DNA of 64,000 nt. Source: Nostoc sp. CHAB 5834 (GTDB taxonomy: Bacteria; Cyanobacteriota; Cyanobacteriia; Cyanobacteriales; Nostocaceae). Of the stretch, positions 36,862-48,030 are shown in pieces (positions within the stretch are counted from its first letter, which is position 1; each line of letters begins with the position of its first letter). The notes under the pieces were generated by a model. It did no database searches, had not been told where the DNA came from, and was given only the letters and a program-made list of their open reading frames with translations. Location of the stretch: the NCBI GenBank assembly GCA_020829485.1, contig JAIVFU010000033.1, forward strand, positions 1-64,000, read 5' to 3'. Both the position numbers and the translations under genes were made by a program.

Positions 36862-37044
36862 ATGGAAAGATTGCTAAACATCCACATTGAGAAATTACCT
36901 GAAGGCGTTTATTTAGCAACATCTGATGAGCTTCAAGGTTTAGTAGCTCAAGGACGGACTGTTGCTGAAACTTTAGAAATTGCCCGTGATGTAGCGATTA
37001 AATTAATGGAAGCACAGGATGGTAATTGTAAATTACCTGGGTGA
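36862..37044 (+). pseudogene. HicB-type antitoxin, 3' end lost
   Basis: 60 residues: MERLLNIHIEKLPEGVYLAT, then DELQGLVAQGRTVAETLEIA and RDVAIKLMEA, the HicB-like N-terminal domain. Cyanobacterial versions usually continue for another 15-25 residues. Here the frame runs from about 37018 into sequence that belongs to a ureD fragment on the opposite strand and stops. No HicA toxin adjacent. Possibly still folded but likely broken. Confidence 0.6.
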
Positions 37045-37123
37045 AATTTTGGCGATCAGCATACACTAAGTTAAGTTTGCTATGCCAAGAAGGGGAAATT
37101 TCTGGTTTTAACTGAATGCTCAT
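37018..37123 (-). pseudogene. ureD: Second, partial copy of the ureD 5' end
   Basis: Minus-strand ATG at 37123 opens MSIQLKPEISPSWHSKLNLV, then YADRQNFTQVIYNY, parallel to ureD ([22 protein letters not shown]). At DNA level 37021-37090 aligns to 35851-35920 at roughly 75%. The copy ends abruptly against the HicB frame. Its ATG overlaps the TGA stop of the helicase gene (ATGA). Confidence 0.8.
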
Positions 37124-39096
37124 GCTTGTTTAACTGTAAAATTTCCACTGTACTGCAATTGTTGAAGTAACTTGGAGTTTCCAGAACCAAAAATGTATAG
37201 CATATCTTGGGCACGAGTCATAGCAACATAGAGTCTTCTACAAGTCAAAATATCACTTTCTGAATGTGGAGGTATACTATAATCCCAATCTTGAACCCAG
37301 AGTATTAAAACAACTTTAAATTCTAAACCTAACGCACCAAGCGTATTAATAATTTTAATACCCGAATTTTTAATATTATATTTTTTCTCAGACTCTCTAT
37401 TTTCACTAACCCAATCTGTTTCAATTCCTAAGTTTTGCAATTTTTTAATTAGAGATTTTAATAATATCTTTTTTTGCTCATCTGCCATTCTATATAAAAT
37501 AGCAATATCATTTAGTGGATAACCTAGTCTTGCTAAATCTTTAACTTCATTAATGACAGATTCTACTTCATACATCTCTGATGCTTTAATATGTAGAATT
37601 GGATTTGCACCACGACGTACAGCGTCTGTAGGCTTAACAATATCGAATGTTAAATTTTCTTCATCAATAACATTACTAAATAAACTCCAGCCTGCTGCTA
37701 AGATTTCCTGAGTATTTCTATAGTTTTTGTCAAGTTTTAATTTTTTGTTACTTGTCCGTCCAACTGCTTTGACTCCCACAGAATTCCAAGTAAAATTATT
37801 ACGTTTATAAACGGATTGACGACCATCTGCCACAATCATGAGATTGCCATGTTCTGAGTCTTTTAACGCAGCCACGCAACATTTAAACCACATAGGGTCA
37901 AATGTTTGTCCTTCATCAACTAAAACTGCATCATACTTATGTTTTATCGGAGTATTTTCAAGTTGCTTTAGTAGTATTTCACCTAAAATTCCATCATAAT
38001 ATTCTGTAGTAAAACCTAAAGGTGCTGGGATTTTTTTTATAAGCGAACTTACCCAAGCATAAAATGTCAACACCTCTATTTTGCTAGTGGAATTGTAATG
38101 ATTTGAATATTCATACATTAAAGACTTGAGACAAGCAGCAAGACTTCTGTTAAAACAAAGAATTAAGATTTTTTGATGAGGATTTTGTTTAAGTAGCAAT
38201 TTAGCATGAGATAGAAGTATTAAAGTTTTTCCCGATCCAGCTACACCATAAATTATTCTATGTCCATCACCAATTGATCTAACTATACATTCTTGACGAT
38301 GATCTAACGTTTTAAATACATAATTTTCATTTTGTAATTCAATGCCATTGGGAACACTGTGAAGATATGCTGGTACAATTTTAATAGCTATTTCTGGAAA
38401 AATAATAGCTTTTATAGTGTCAATTTGCTCATGGGTAAGGCGAGGAAAAGTAAAAGTATTGGTAAATATTTTCATTAATCTATTTACTAATTCATCACTA
38501 CTAATGCTCTGACTATAAAATAATTCATTACGGTATATAATTTGTGATGGAGATAAGAATTTATCAATATTTTTTTCCTGTGCTTGCTCTGCGGTAATAT
38601 TAGAAAATAATAGACCATAGTTACAAGGGAATGCTAATTTCTGTTGATTATCTCCATCCAAGTGAGTGAGTATGTGATATTTTTGTAATTTAACTAATAA
38701 TTGACCTATCAACTCTTGATATGGATTTGTCCATACTGAGAAAGTATCTTGTTCCTCGTTTATCTCTATCGAACGCTTACGAGTTCGTCTTAACGGAATA
38801 TCTAGATATGACGGAGAATTTTTTAATTCTATTTTTTTATTTTTTTTTGAAGAATTAACTAATTTAATTTTGTTAATATCAGTACCGTTAATTTGCGATG
38901 GATACCAAGTAATAACTTGAATTATCAATAGTCCAAAATTAGGTGCAATAATCAGGAAATCAATATAATTACTTTCAACGACTTGCTTATACCAAACTAA
39001 AAAGTCATCTGGCAATTTCTCACGAAGTATTCTATATAAAATTTGTTCGCCTTGACTAGCAGATGATGATATAGATTCGGGAACCATTAAAGCCAT
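37120..39096 (-). CDS. NERD-domain superfamily 1 helicase
   Basis: 658 residues. N-terminal NERD nuclease-related region (SQGEQILYRILREKLPDDF, then DFLIIAPNFGLLIIQVITW), a variable linker rich in K, N and S, then a UvrD/Rep-like helicase: Walker A GVAGSGKT (284-291), motif II VDEGQTFDP (393-), KNYRN motif and the C-terminal VAMTRAQDMLYIFGSG. Such proteins act in DNA repair or defence, with the NERD part a putative nuclease. AT-rich compared with neighbours and lying between ureD pieces and an Rpn-type gene, so possibly acquired. Confidence 0.88.
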   Translation of the reverse strand: MALMVPESISSSASQGEQILYRILREKLPDDFLVWYKQVVESNYIDFLIIAPNFGLLIIQVITWYPSQINGTDINKIKLVNSSKKNKKIELKNSPSYLDIPLRRTRKRSIEINEEQDTFSVWTNPYQELIGQLLVKLQKYHILTHLDGDNQQKLAFPCNYGLLFSNITAEQAQEKNIDKFLSPSQIIYRNELFYSQSISSDELVNRLMKIFTNTFTFPRLTHEQIDTIKAIIFPEIAIKIVPAYLHSVPNGIELQNENYVFKTLDHRQECIVRSIGDGHRIIYGVAGSGKTLILLSHAKLLLKQNPHQKILILCFNRSLAACLKSLMYEYSNHYNSTSKIEVLTFYAWVSSLIKKIPAPLGFTTEYYDGILGEILLKQLENTPIKHKYDAVLVDEGQTFDPMWFKCCVAALKDSEHGNLMIVADGRQSVYKRNNFTWNSVGVKAVGRTSNKKLKLDKNYRNTQEILAAGWSLFSNVIDEENLTFDIVKPTDAVRRGANPILHIKASEMYEVESVINEVKDLARLGYPLNDIAILYRMADEQKKILLKSLIKKLQNLGIETDWVSENRESEKKYNIKNSGIKIINTLGALGLEFKVVLILWVQDWDYSIPPHSESDILTCRRLYVAMTRAQDMLYIFGSGNSKLLQQLQYSGNFTVKQA

Positions 39097-39111
39097 AGTT
39101 TGATACCTATC

Positions 39112-39927
39112 TTATTTTTCTTCTTTTTGCTGCTCTACCCAAGCTACCAAATCAGCAATTTCGGAAAAATCAAGCAACTCTTCTCCCAATTCCTCTAACT
39201 GTTCAGCAGATAAATTCCTAACCTGCTCAACTAATGATCCATCAATATCACCAAAACGCCGTCTAAGCTGACGACTAATCAATTTAAACGCTTCCTTTTG
39301 AACGATATCTTGATAAATTACAGATTCTTTCATAATATCCTCGCGTAAAAATTGCCGAACCAAATCTTTATCAAACCGCAAACCCGCTAGAATTTCTACA
39401 CAGCCCGCAATATTTTGTCGCTCCTCCCTATCTGGAATTGTAGCGACTTGTTCAGCCACTTGTGCCAGTAAAGTTTGCGGCGAGTCAGTTCGCGTCAAAC
39501 TTGCTAAAGGTAAGAGCGCCGGATTAACTAAAAATAGTGTTGAATCTTGCTCCCAAAGACGAACAACCTGATATTGGTGAATCGTCGTATTGTCCCGATA
39601 TTCTTCAGTAAAAACGATTTCATTAGTAGTTTCCTGCAAAAAGATTAGCACTTGCACTACAGGACAACGGTATTGACGCTTCAACCTCACAGAATAATCG
39701 AGCATTCGGAAATTAAGCGCTGGATTAGATTTCGCCAAAGTTTGAAATTCAATGTGCAAAATTTGGTTAGCTGCTTGCAAAAATGTCACAGAATCCGCGC
39801 GAATTGGTTCAAGCGTGAGTTCCGTTTTTAAGACTTCAATGTGTTGCACCTCTACCCCAAGTAGCCAACGCACAAACTCGGCTGGGTACTGTTCAGCTAA
39901 ATATTTACAAGCGTTGTCGTAACTCAC
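39112..39927 (-). CDS. Rpn-type nuclease-like protein (DUF4351-like)
   Basis: 271 residues from GTG 39927, preferred over the frame start at 39969 because GAGGAAAAGG precedes it and the protein then begins (M)SYDNACKYLAEQYPAEF like its relative at 44904. Core motif is ILHIEFQTLAKSNP (E-x-Q in place of E-x-K) followed by FRMLDYSVRLKRQY. The C-terminus has the REDIMKESVIYQDI segment and a charged helix ending QQKEEK. Intact; follows the groEL terminator and precedes the helicase with a 15-bp gap. Function unproven. Confidence 0.8.
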   Translation of the reverse strand: MSYDNACKYLAEQYPAEFVRWLLGVEVQHIEVLKTELTLEPIRADSVTFLQAANQILHIEFQTLAKSNPALNFRMLDYSVRLKRQYRCPVVQVLIFLQETTNEIVFTEEYRDNTTIHQYQVVRLWEQDSTLFLVNPALLPLASLTRTDSPQTLLAQVAEQVATIPDREERQNIAGCVEILAGLRFDKDLVRQFLREDIMKESVIYQDIVQKEAFKLISRQLRRRFGDIDGSLVEQVRNLSAEQLEELGEELLDFSEIADLVAWVEQQKEEK

Positions 39928-39948
39928 CCTTTTCCTCTTCTTTTGACA

Positions 39949-39984
39949 CAAAAAAACAGCCGCTTCCACAAGGGAAGCAGCTGT
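39949..39984 (-). terminator. Rho-independent terminator of groEL
   Basis: ACAGC-C-GCTTCC / GGAAGC-A-GCTGT stem (39956-39984) with a run of T residues on the minus strand (complement of 39950-39956). It lies 27 bp after the groEL stop. Confidence 0.85.
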
Positions 39985-40010
39985 TCTACAAACTATGTAA
40001 CTACAAAGTA

Positions 40011-41748
<1,738 letters not shown>

Positions 41749-41750
<2 letters not shown>

Positions 41751-42060
41751 AAATAACGACTGCTAAAATATCTTTTTCAGAAAGCAGTACATATTCTTCG
41801 GTGCCGAGTTTGATGTCAGTGCCAGCGTACTTCGAGTACAGCACCTTATCGCCGACTTTGATTTCCAATTCTTGACGGTTTCCGTCGTCATTACGCTTGC
41901 CAGGGCCAAGAGCCACTACTTCCCCTACCTGGGGCTTTTCCTTGGCGGTATCGGGCAAATACAGACCACCTGCGGTCTTTTCCTCAGAGGCGTTCACTTT
42001 TACGAAAACGCGATCGCCTAAAGGTTTAACTGTAGAAACGCTTAGAGATAAAGCTGCCAT
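41749..42060 (-). CDS. groES: 10 kDa co-chaperonin GroES
   Basis: 103 residues. Contains [12 protein letters not shown], the mobile loop [17 protein letters not shown] and the roof region [15 protein letters not shown]. Caps the GroEL ring. First gene of the operon, directly behind CIRCE. Confidence 0.97.
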
Positions 42061-42081
42061 ATTATTTCTTTCCTTTAGAGA

Positions 42082-42108
42082 TTAGCACTCTCAACTCCTG
42101 AGTGCTAA
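42082..42108. promoter_or_regulatory. CIRCE operator (HrcA binding site)
   Basis: TTAGCACTC at 42082-42090, nine bases, then GAGTGCTAA at 42100-42108: a perfect match to the consensus. It lies 22 bp 5' of the groES ATG. HrcA represses groESL through it until heat or light stress. Confidence 0.95.
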
Positions 42109-42310
42109 TTTACCGAAAAATAGCGTCCAATGGCAAGAATTCTTTGAGTACGGGTTCCCGAACTAGAGCCTCAAAGATGTACTTAAGTATAAATGCTTAA
42201 TTATTTCTACCTTTCGGGTTTTGTTCCGTAAGTTACGAAGAGAGTAGGGAGTAAGGAGTTAGGAGAATTATTATTCCCATTTCCCATTCCCCATTCCCCA
42301 CTCCCTTCTA

Positions 42311-42651
42311 TGACCAGACAATTGCTAGCTGCTGCTCAAAACGAGCTAGTCTGGAATCCTGGGAATACTTAAAAAAGCGACTTAAAGAGTTAAAATTTGA
42401 TGAGCCGCAACAGAGTCATCCCATTTGCGTTTATAGAACTAAAAGCCAACTGCTTGCGCGTTTGTTGTTCTGGACTCATAATGGTGGTTTACACTGATGG
42501 TGTCTGATATCGCCAAGCAAGCCCGGAAGTTATTGAGCGGATCATCCAAGAACACTTAATAGGCAATAAGGTGGTAGAAGAATATGCGTTTTTCAACCAT
42601 CCTTTGCCAGAAACTTCCCTAGTTTCTTGTAAACACCTCATAGAGGCTTAA
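42311..42651 (+). pseudogene. Decayed [2Fe-2S] ferredoxin-like (thioredoxin-fold) gene
   Basis: Pieces of one protein lie in successive frames: SWEYLKKRLKELKFDEPQQS, HPICVYRTK, then ANCLRVCCSGLIMVVYTDGV, an in-frame TGA (42505-42507) where W is expected, then YRQASPEVIERIIQEHLIGN and KVVEEYAFFNHPLP. A frameshift in an AAAA run (42441-42444) and the TGA disable it. The early start region (42311-42350) is also off frame. The CxxxC pair survives. Related intact genes in cyanobacteria encode electron carriers of the (2Fe-2S) ferredoxin domain type. Confidence 0.8.
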
Positions 42652-42978
42652 TAACCGAAGGATATGGTACAGCAGTAAGCTTTAAGAAAGTGCGGGTTGG
42701 TTTTGAGGTAGGGTCATCTTTAAGCCAATACTTACTTGTGAGTCAGAAGGATTATTATTTAATCAGTGTTTTTTCGCCCGCCACTTTCAATGCGATATAT
42801 AATAGCGCATTATAGATACTACTGCTATACGTATCCTTGCTGGACTTTTGCTATCGAGCTACTAGTCTCTTGAAAGTGCTCGGCATTTTTAAGGTTTCGA
42901 GACAGCAAAGGCAAGTTAAGTAGGATAAAAGGACAACATCTCGAAATAACCCACCATAGAGGATAAATATTCAAGACT
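42652..42978. other. Spacer before the response regulator
   Basis: No gene. AT-rich, presumably with the promoter of the regulator; contains the short palindrome-like GCGATATATAATAGCGC. Confidence 0.4.
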
Positions 42979-43659
42979 TTGATGGACCGAAGCGCGACAA
43001 GTGCCACTGCTATGAAAGAGCCCAGCATGAAAGATCACAAACGACTTCTATTGATTGATGATGACCCTAACCTCATCTTGCTGGTGAAGGATTACTTAGA
43101 ATTCCGGGGATATGAAGTCATCACCGCTGAAAATGGACGTGAAGCTCTGGAAATTTTAGAGCAAGATGTTCCAGACATGATTATCTGCGACGTGATGATG
43201 CCGGAAATGGACGGATATACTTTTGTGGAACAAGTCCGGCAAAACGAACGCACCAGTTGGATTCCGGTTCTTTTCCTTTCAGCTAAGGGACAAAGTGCAG
43301 ACCGAGTTAAGGGTCTGAATAAAGGTGCTGATGTTTATATGGTCAAACCTTTTGAACCAGAAGAACTCGTAGCGCAAGTTGAATCCTCGCTGAAACAAAC
43401 TATCCGTTGGAAAGAACACCAAGCTAAAGGAGGCGAAAACGGTTCCCGTATCCAGGTTCCCTTCGATGTGCAATTAACCCCAACCGAACTGAAAGTAGTC
43501 CAGTTCGTCGCTAGGGGTTTAGCTAACCGGGAAATTGCTGAAGAACTAAATGTTAGTCAGCGCACGGTTGAAAGCCATGTGTCCAATATGTTGGGCAAAA
43601 CCAATCTCCACAACCGCACTGAACTAGCGCGGTGGGCGATTGAAAATCAAATGGCATAG
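42979..43659 (+). CDS. LuxR/NarL-type response regulator (Ycf29-like)
   Basis: 226 residues; homologues suggest the protein may really start at ATG 43012 or 43027. Receiver domain with the acidic pair in LLLIDDDPNL, phosphoacceptor Asp in IICDVMMPEMDG and Lys in VKPFEPEE, then a C-terminal HTH (LTPTELKVVQFVARGLANRE, TVESHVSNMLGKTNLHNRTE). Resembles Ycf29 of algal plastids. Binds DNA as a phosphorylated dimer; no cognate kinase adjacent. Likely an abundant housekeeping regulator. Confidence 0.9.
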   Translation: MMDRSATSATAMKEPSMKDHKRLLLIDDDPNLILLVKDYLEFRGYEVITAENGREALEILEQDVPDMIICDVMMPEMDGYTFVEQVRQNERTSWIPVLFLSAKGQSADRVKGLNKGADVYMVKPFEPEELVAQVESSLKQTIRWKEHQAKGGENGSRIQVPFDVQLTPTELKVVQFVARGLANREIAEELNVSQRTVESHVSNMLGKTNLHNRTELARWAIENQMA

Positions 43660-43660
43660 C

Positions 43661-43717
43661 CAATTTTAGATTTTGGATTTTGGATTGATAATCTAAAATC
43701 CAAAATCCGAAATCGAA
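43661..43717. repeat. AAAATCC/TTTTGGA palindromic repeat
   Basis: TTTTAGATTTTGGATTTTGG, then GATAATCTAAAATCCAAAAT: units of the same heptamer family in both orientations. The purL gene carries an in-frame array of this unit at 54478-54512. Confidence 0.7.
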
Positions 43718-43723
43718 AATTAA

Positions 43724-44032
43724 TTACCAACCATCTTCTTCAGCACTAGATTGGTGCAAAATTTCTAAATCCAGTTCATCCAGGTAAGTTAGGGCGCTTT
43801 CAATCTGAGAAACAGTACCTCGCAGTTCCAGATCGAAGCAGCTATATTGTGGCACGTTTGCGCTTACCTGAGCATCAGCAATAATCACTGTGATGCCATA
43901 GTGAGAAACCAGTCGTGAAATGACTGGTTCCTCATGCAAGTCTTTAGGAATGCGAACTTGGATACGAGTTTGGGTGCGTCTATTATCTAAAATATCAGTA
44001 TTAGATTTTACTTGTTTATTTGGAATTGCCAT
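43724..44032 (-). CDS. NIL-domain protein
   Basis: 102 residues. The NIL domain (ferredoxin-like fold, first seen in methionine ABC transporter ATPases) covers about residues 22-95: RIQVRIPKDLHEEPVISRLV, then GITVIIADAQVSANVP and FDLELRGTVSQIESALTYLD. Free-standing NIL proteins in cyanobacteria have no established role. Convergent with the response regulator. Confidence 0.82.
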   Translation of the reverse strand: MAIPNKQVKSNTDILDNRRTQTRIQVRIPKDLHEEPVISRLVSHYGITVIIADAQVSANVPQYSCFDLELRGTVSQIESALTYLDELDLEILHQSSAEEDGW

Positions 44033-44903
44033 TCTAGCTTCCTACTCGACTTCTGGGATGAGGGTTTTACTTTGCACAATTCTTTTAACACTAGCGTCAC
44101 TTATCCCACGCAGGCAAGCAAGAAAGTATTTGCCTTGGCAAACCATTAATCTAGATGTAGTAAATGTGAAGAATTGCTCATAATTCGGTAGTTATGAGGT
44201 TAATTGTTATTCTATAGTGATTTTTGAGCAGATTCAATATATTAAATCTGTAGGGTTACAACAATTGTTGTGTTATAACCCTAATTCATTGTGTATAAAA
44301 TTTAATAATTGCTACATTGTCTTTTTAAACTTCAATATAAATATAGCAATCCTATTTGAGTTGTGAAAAATATAGATTAGGAAACGAACCGCAAAGGACG
44401 CATTCGCGCAGCGTCTCGTCAGAGAAGGACGCAAAGGAAGGAAAGAAGAAAGAGAGATGTAATTTTCACGAATAGAGTTGTCGGGAAATAAAGCAATAAA
44501 TCCTTGGAAGCCTTAATCTATAAGGCTTCCAAGCAACTTTAGTTTTTGTATCACTATGAATGATACTGTTTATGGACATTAACTAGCAACTTATGTTAAT
44601 TGTCTTAAATGAACTGTATTGACTGAGGCTCCATGAATCTCGAATCATACAGTTATTTGCTTAATTTTACAATACTACTTAAGTAATATTACGCATGAAA
44701 CAGCCGAACATCTCTCTAAACCTTTCAGCACAGGGTGAGGTTTAAAGAGGAGTTGGGGATAGCTTATTCAAACTCACGTCAGATAAATACTGATAAATTA
44801 TCTGTGTCCATCAGTAACAGTGGGTTGGATTGACGCAAGGAAACCCAACACCAACAAATTTAATTTTTATCAACATACCTGATACACTTCCTTTAAGCCT
44901 GCC
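44033..44903. other. Long spacer with an orphan hairpin
   Basis: 870 bp without a supported gene. Includes a GCGCAGCGTCTCGTCAGAGA small repeat near 44406 and a strong 13-bp-arm hairpin at 44503-44533. Could contain an unannotated small RNA. Confidence 0.45.
44503..44533 (+). terminator. Strong hairpin, possible orphan terminator
   Basis: CTTGGAAGCCTTA, five-base loop, TAAGGCTTCCAAG: 13 perfect pairs, followed by CAACTTTAGTTTTTG. No gene ends nearby on either strand (closest is 370 bp away). Confidence 0.6.
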
Positions 44904-45688
44904 ATGTATGACAATATCTGTAAATTCATTGCCGAAAACTTCAAAGATGACTTGGCAACATGGTTACTAGGTTCACCGATAAAATTAACAGAACTTAGCC
45001 CTACTGAATTATCAAACGAACCAATTCGCGCCGATTCATTAATTTTATTGCAATCTGATGATTTAGTTCTACATACCGAATTTCAAACTGATGCTGATGA
45101 AGATATCCCCTTTCGATGTTAGATTATCGGGTTAGGGTTTATCGCCGCTTTCCTAACAAAGAAATGCGTCAAATAGTAATCTATTTGAGAAAAACAAGTT
45201 CAGAATTAGTCAGTGAAAACAGTTTTAGATTAAACAACACTTACCATCAGTTTGAGGTAATACGCCTGTGGGAACAACCTACAGACAGGTTTATGAGTAT
45301 TCCAGGTCTATTACCCTTTGCCGTGCTAAGTCAGACAAACGATCCTACAATGGTATTAACCCAAGTAGCCAAAGCAGTTGAAGCAATTAGCGATCGCCAG
45401 TTACAACGAAATATAGCTGCTGCTAGTGGCATTTTAGCAGGTCTGGTGTTAAAGAAAGATGTAATTAAGAAGATTTTCAGGAGTGAGATTATGCGCGAAT
45501 CAGTCATTTATCAAGAAATCCTAGAAGAAGGCGAAGCTAAAGGCGAAGCTAAAGGCAAAGCAGAAACAACAAGAAAGTTGGCTTTAAATTTGTTGCGAAT
45601 TGGCATGAGTTTAGAACAAATTGCTGAAGTTACTGAATTATCTATTGAGCAAGTTCAAGTTTTACAAGAGGAAATTCAAAAATCTTAA
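44904..45688 (+). pseudogene. Rpn-type nuclease-like gene with a single frameshift
   Basis: Paralogue of the gene at 39112. The first frame (44904-45122) encodes MYDNICKFIAENFKDDLATW to FQTDADEDIPFRC and stops; the second (from 45116) resumes MLDYRVRVYRRFPNK. In the relative the junction reads FRMLDYSVRL without a break, so one base was lost near 45117. The rest is intact to the end and includes a KGEAKGEAKGKAE repeat from GGCGAAGCTAAA units. Programmed frameshifting is conceivable but decay is more likely. Confidence 0.8.
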
Positions 45689-45729
45689 TTTTAATTAATC
45701 ATTTTAGAAAATACGTGGCTATACAAGCA

Positions 45730-45760
45730 AAACCCGCATTAGCGGGTTTCAAGGTTTTTA
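45730..45760 (+). terminator. Rho-independent terminator after the frameshifted gene
   Basis: AAACCCGC / GCGGGTTT stem (45730-45749) followed by CAAGGTTTTT. About 40 bp after the stop at 45688. Confidence 0.7.
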
Positions 45761-45953
45761 TTAGTCCACACAGAGGGACTTAGTTTGTGTAGATGCGATT
45801 TTTGGGACTTCCAAATAAAAAATATTCAATTATTTATTGTGGGGTGGGTGTCTCACCCGCCCAATAACCAAAGGCGGGCAAGATGCCCACCCCACAAGAT
45901 TGGATAATTTATTTTTTGGTAATTCCTTTAATCCCCTTGTTTAAATTCTCAAA

Positions 45954-47345
45954 CTAAAACTCAGCACTTTGTGGTGTGCGCGGAAACGGAATCACATCAC
46001 GAATATTTCCCATACCCGTTATAAATTGCACGAGTCGTTCAAAACCTAACCCAAAGCCAGCATGGGGAACAGTACCATAACGACGCAAATCAAGATACCA
46101 ACACAAGTCTTCTGGGTTTAATCCTTGCGCTAATACACGGCTTTCTAATACTTCTAAACGTTCTTCGCGCTGGGAACCGCCAACAATTTCGCCAATTTTG
46201 GGTGCGAGAATATCCATTGCGCGAACAGTTTTTTCATCGTCGTTCAAGCGCATATAAAATGCTTTGATTTGCGCTGGATAATCTGTAACGATCGCAGGCT
46301 TTTTAAATAATTGTTCAGCTAGGTAGCGTTCGTGTTCTGATTGTAAATCTAAACCCCAACTCACTGGATATTCAAATTTAACATCAGCTTTTTCTAAAAG
46401 TGCGATCGCTTCTGTATATGTTAAGCGTTCAAACTGATTATTAATAATATTTTCGGCTGTGGACAACACAGATTTATCAATGCGTTCATTGAAAAATTCC
46501 ATATCTTCTGGGCAAGTTTCCAATACATATTTAAAAATGTGTTTGAGAAACGCCTCAGCTAAATCCATATCACCTTCTAAGTCACAAAAAGCCATTTCTG
46601 GCTCAACCATCCAAAATTCTGCTAGGTGGCGGGAGGTGTTGGAATTTTCGGCACGGAAGGTAGGGCCAAATGTGTAAACGTTAGAAAACGCCATCGCCAT
46701 CACTTCCGCTTCCAACTGGCCGCTAACTGTTAAATATGTGGGTTTAGCAAAAAAGTCTTGGCTGTAATCTACTGCTTGGTTTTCTGTGCGGGGAATATTC
46801 TTTAAATCTAAACTGGTAACGCTAAACAGTTCACCCGCGCCTTCGCAATCGCTAGCGGTGATGATGGGTGTGTGTACCCACAAAAAGCCTCTTTGTTGGA
46901 AAAATTGGTGAATAGCTGTCGAACAAGCATTTCTGACGCGGAAAACTGCACCAAATGAATTGGTACGCGATCGCAAATGTCCAATGGTTCGCAGAAACTC
47001 AAAGGAATGGCGTTTCTTTTGCAGGGGATATGTATCGGGATCAGCTTCACCGAAAACTTTCACGGACTCGGCTTTCAACTCAATTCGCTGTCCTTTACCC
47101 AGAGAAGCCACCAGTACCCCTGTAGCCTCAACAGCAGCACCCGTATTCAGTTTTTTCAAGATAGCTTCATAGTCTGGCAAACCCTGATTGATGACGACTT
47201 GCAAATTAGCTAGTGATGAGCCGTCATTGACTTCAATAAAAGCAAACCCTTTGGACTCGCGTTTCGTCCGCACCCAGCCTTGAACTAGGAGGGACTCATC
47301 AGGTTGGCCACTTCGCAATATTTCTGCAATCCGTCGATTTGCCAT
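45954..47345 (-). CDS. asnS: Asparaginyl-tRNA synthetase
   Basis: 463 residues. N-terminal OB-fold anticodon-binding domain ([20 protein letters not shown]) and a class II catalytic core: motif 2 near [20 protein letters not shown] and motif 3 [15 protein letters not shown]. The LSVSGQ-like segment ([14 protein letters not shown]) and lack of an aspartyl-specific insert support asparagine. Attaches asparagine to its tRNA. The next gene on the strand starts 2 bp upstream of its start. Confidence 0.96.
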   Translation of the reverse strand: MANRRIAEILRSGQPDESLLVQGWVRTKRESKGFAFIEVNDGSSLANLQVVINQGLPDYEAILKKLNTGAAVEATGVLVASLGKGQRIELKAESVKVFGEADPDTYPLQKKRHSFEFLRTIGHLRSRTNSFGAVFRVRNACSTAIHQFFQQRGFLWVHTPIITASDCEGAGELFSVTSLDLKNIPRTENQAVDYSQDFFAKPTYLTVSGQLEAEVMAMAFSNVYTFGPTFRAENSNTSRHLAEFWMVEPEMAFCDLEGDMDLAEAFLKHIFKYVLETCPEDMEFFNERIDKSVLSTAENIINNQFERLTYTEAIALLEKADVKFEYPVSWGLDLQSEHERYLAEQLFKKPAIVTDYPAQIKAFYMRLNDDEKTVRAMDILAPKIGEIVGGSQREERLEVLESRVLAQGLNPEDLCWYLDLRRYGTVPHAGFGLGFERLVQFITGMGNIRDVIPFPRTPQSAEF

Positions 47346-47347
47346 AT

Positions 47348-47710
47348 TTACCCAGCATAAGACTTTAATATCCAGCCTATGATAACGCCCATTCCACCAA
47401 AGCGGACGACTTGCCAGAAAGGTTTTTTGAGGCTACGCCAAGAAAATAACTGGCTTTCTAAGTTCACTTCTAGCCTTTCCAATTGCTGTTGAATTTGCCG
47501 TAACTCTGCTTTGATTTCTGGTGTCTGAGATTTATTGTGCTTTAGTTGATCCCGGCGCTGTTGCCATTGTGCCTGTTGTTGGCGATCGCGTTGCACTTGA
47601 TCGTAACGTTCTTTTAAGGATAGGAGCGATCGCTCTACTTCCTCTAGTTCTTGTTCAAAATCTGGTTCGGGATTTTCTGCTGACGGCTGTGATTGTTTTG
47701 GCGGCTTCAT
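47348..47710 (-). CDS. Conserved coiled-coil protein with C-terminal membrane anchor
   Basis: 120 residues. An acidic-to-basic coiled coil (about 18-90: [20 protein letters not shown] and [14 protein letters not shown]) followed by a C-terminal hydrophobic helix ([16 protein letters not shown]). Three bases separate its stop from the asnS start, so the two are probably an operon. I recognise no named family; seen as a cyanobacterial conserved hypothetical. Divergent from the gene at 47755. Confidence 0.75.
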   Translation of the reverse strand: MKPPKQSQPSAENPEPDFEQELEEVERSLLSLKERYDQVQRDRQQQAQWQQRRDQLKHNKSQTPEIKAELRQIQQQLERLEVNLESQLFSWRSLKKPFWQVVRFGGMGVIIGWILKSYAG

Positions 47711-47754
47711 TTACAAGTAGTAAAGTAGAAGTAAATGCAAATGTGCCAATAGTT

Positions 47755-48030
47755 ATGTCCCAATCTACCCAGCTGCCGAAAACCAGTCAACTGAATGAAC
47801 TTAGTACTCTGGAACTAGCTCAAGCCCTCATGGAAAGACTGAGTATTTCCCCTAACGATTGGCATCGCCTCAAGTCTAACCGCAATTCTCGTGCTAATGA
47901 ACAAGTGGCAGCAGCGATTGTGTATCTTTTAAAGAATCAGCCACAAGAAGCTCAAGCTAGATTAGAACAGGCAATTGGTTGGTTAGATCGCTCCATTTCT
48001 GCCCCTCCCTGTCCAACTCACGGTAAGTAG
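47755..48030 (+). CDS. Small conserved cyanobacterial protein (DUF6439-like)
   Basis: 91 residues from ATG 47755; the open frame reaches back to 47521 but that part overlaps the divergent gene. Helical: LNELSTLELAQALMERLSIS, then NDWHRLKSNRNSRANEQVAA and a repeat-like segment (PQEAQARLEQAIGWLDRSI). I believe it belongs to a domain of unknown function restricted to cyanobacteria (DUF6439), from memory only. Role unknown. Confidence 0.7.
   Translation: MSQSTQLPKTSQLNELSTLELAQALMERLSISPNDWHRLKSNRNSRANEQVAAAIVYLLKNQPQEAQARLEQAIGWLDRSISAPPCPTHGK

Noticed and set aside
36744..36887. 48-codon N-terminal extension of the methyltransferase
   Set aside because: Includes a small dispersed repeat and unusual cysteine/tyrosine composition; the ATG at 36743 matches the family start.
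42825..43028. 67-codon minus-strand frame upstream of the response regulator
   Set aside because: Overlaps the regulator start region and has no family features.
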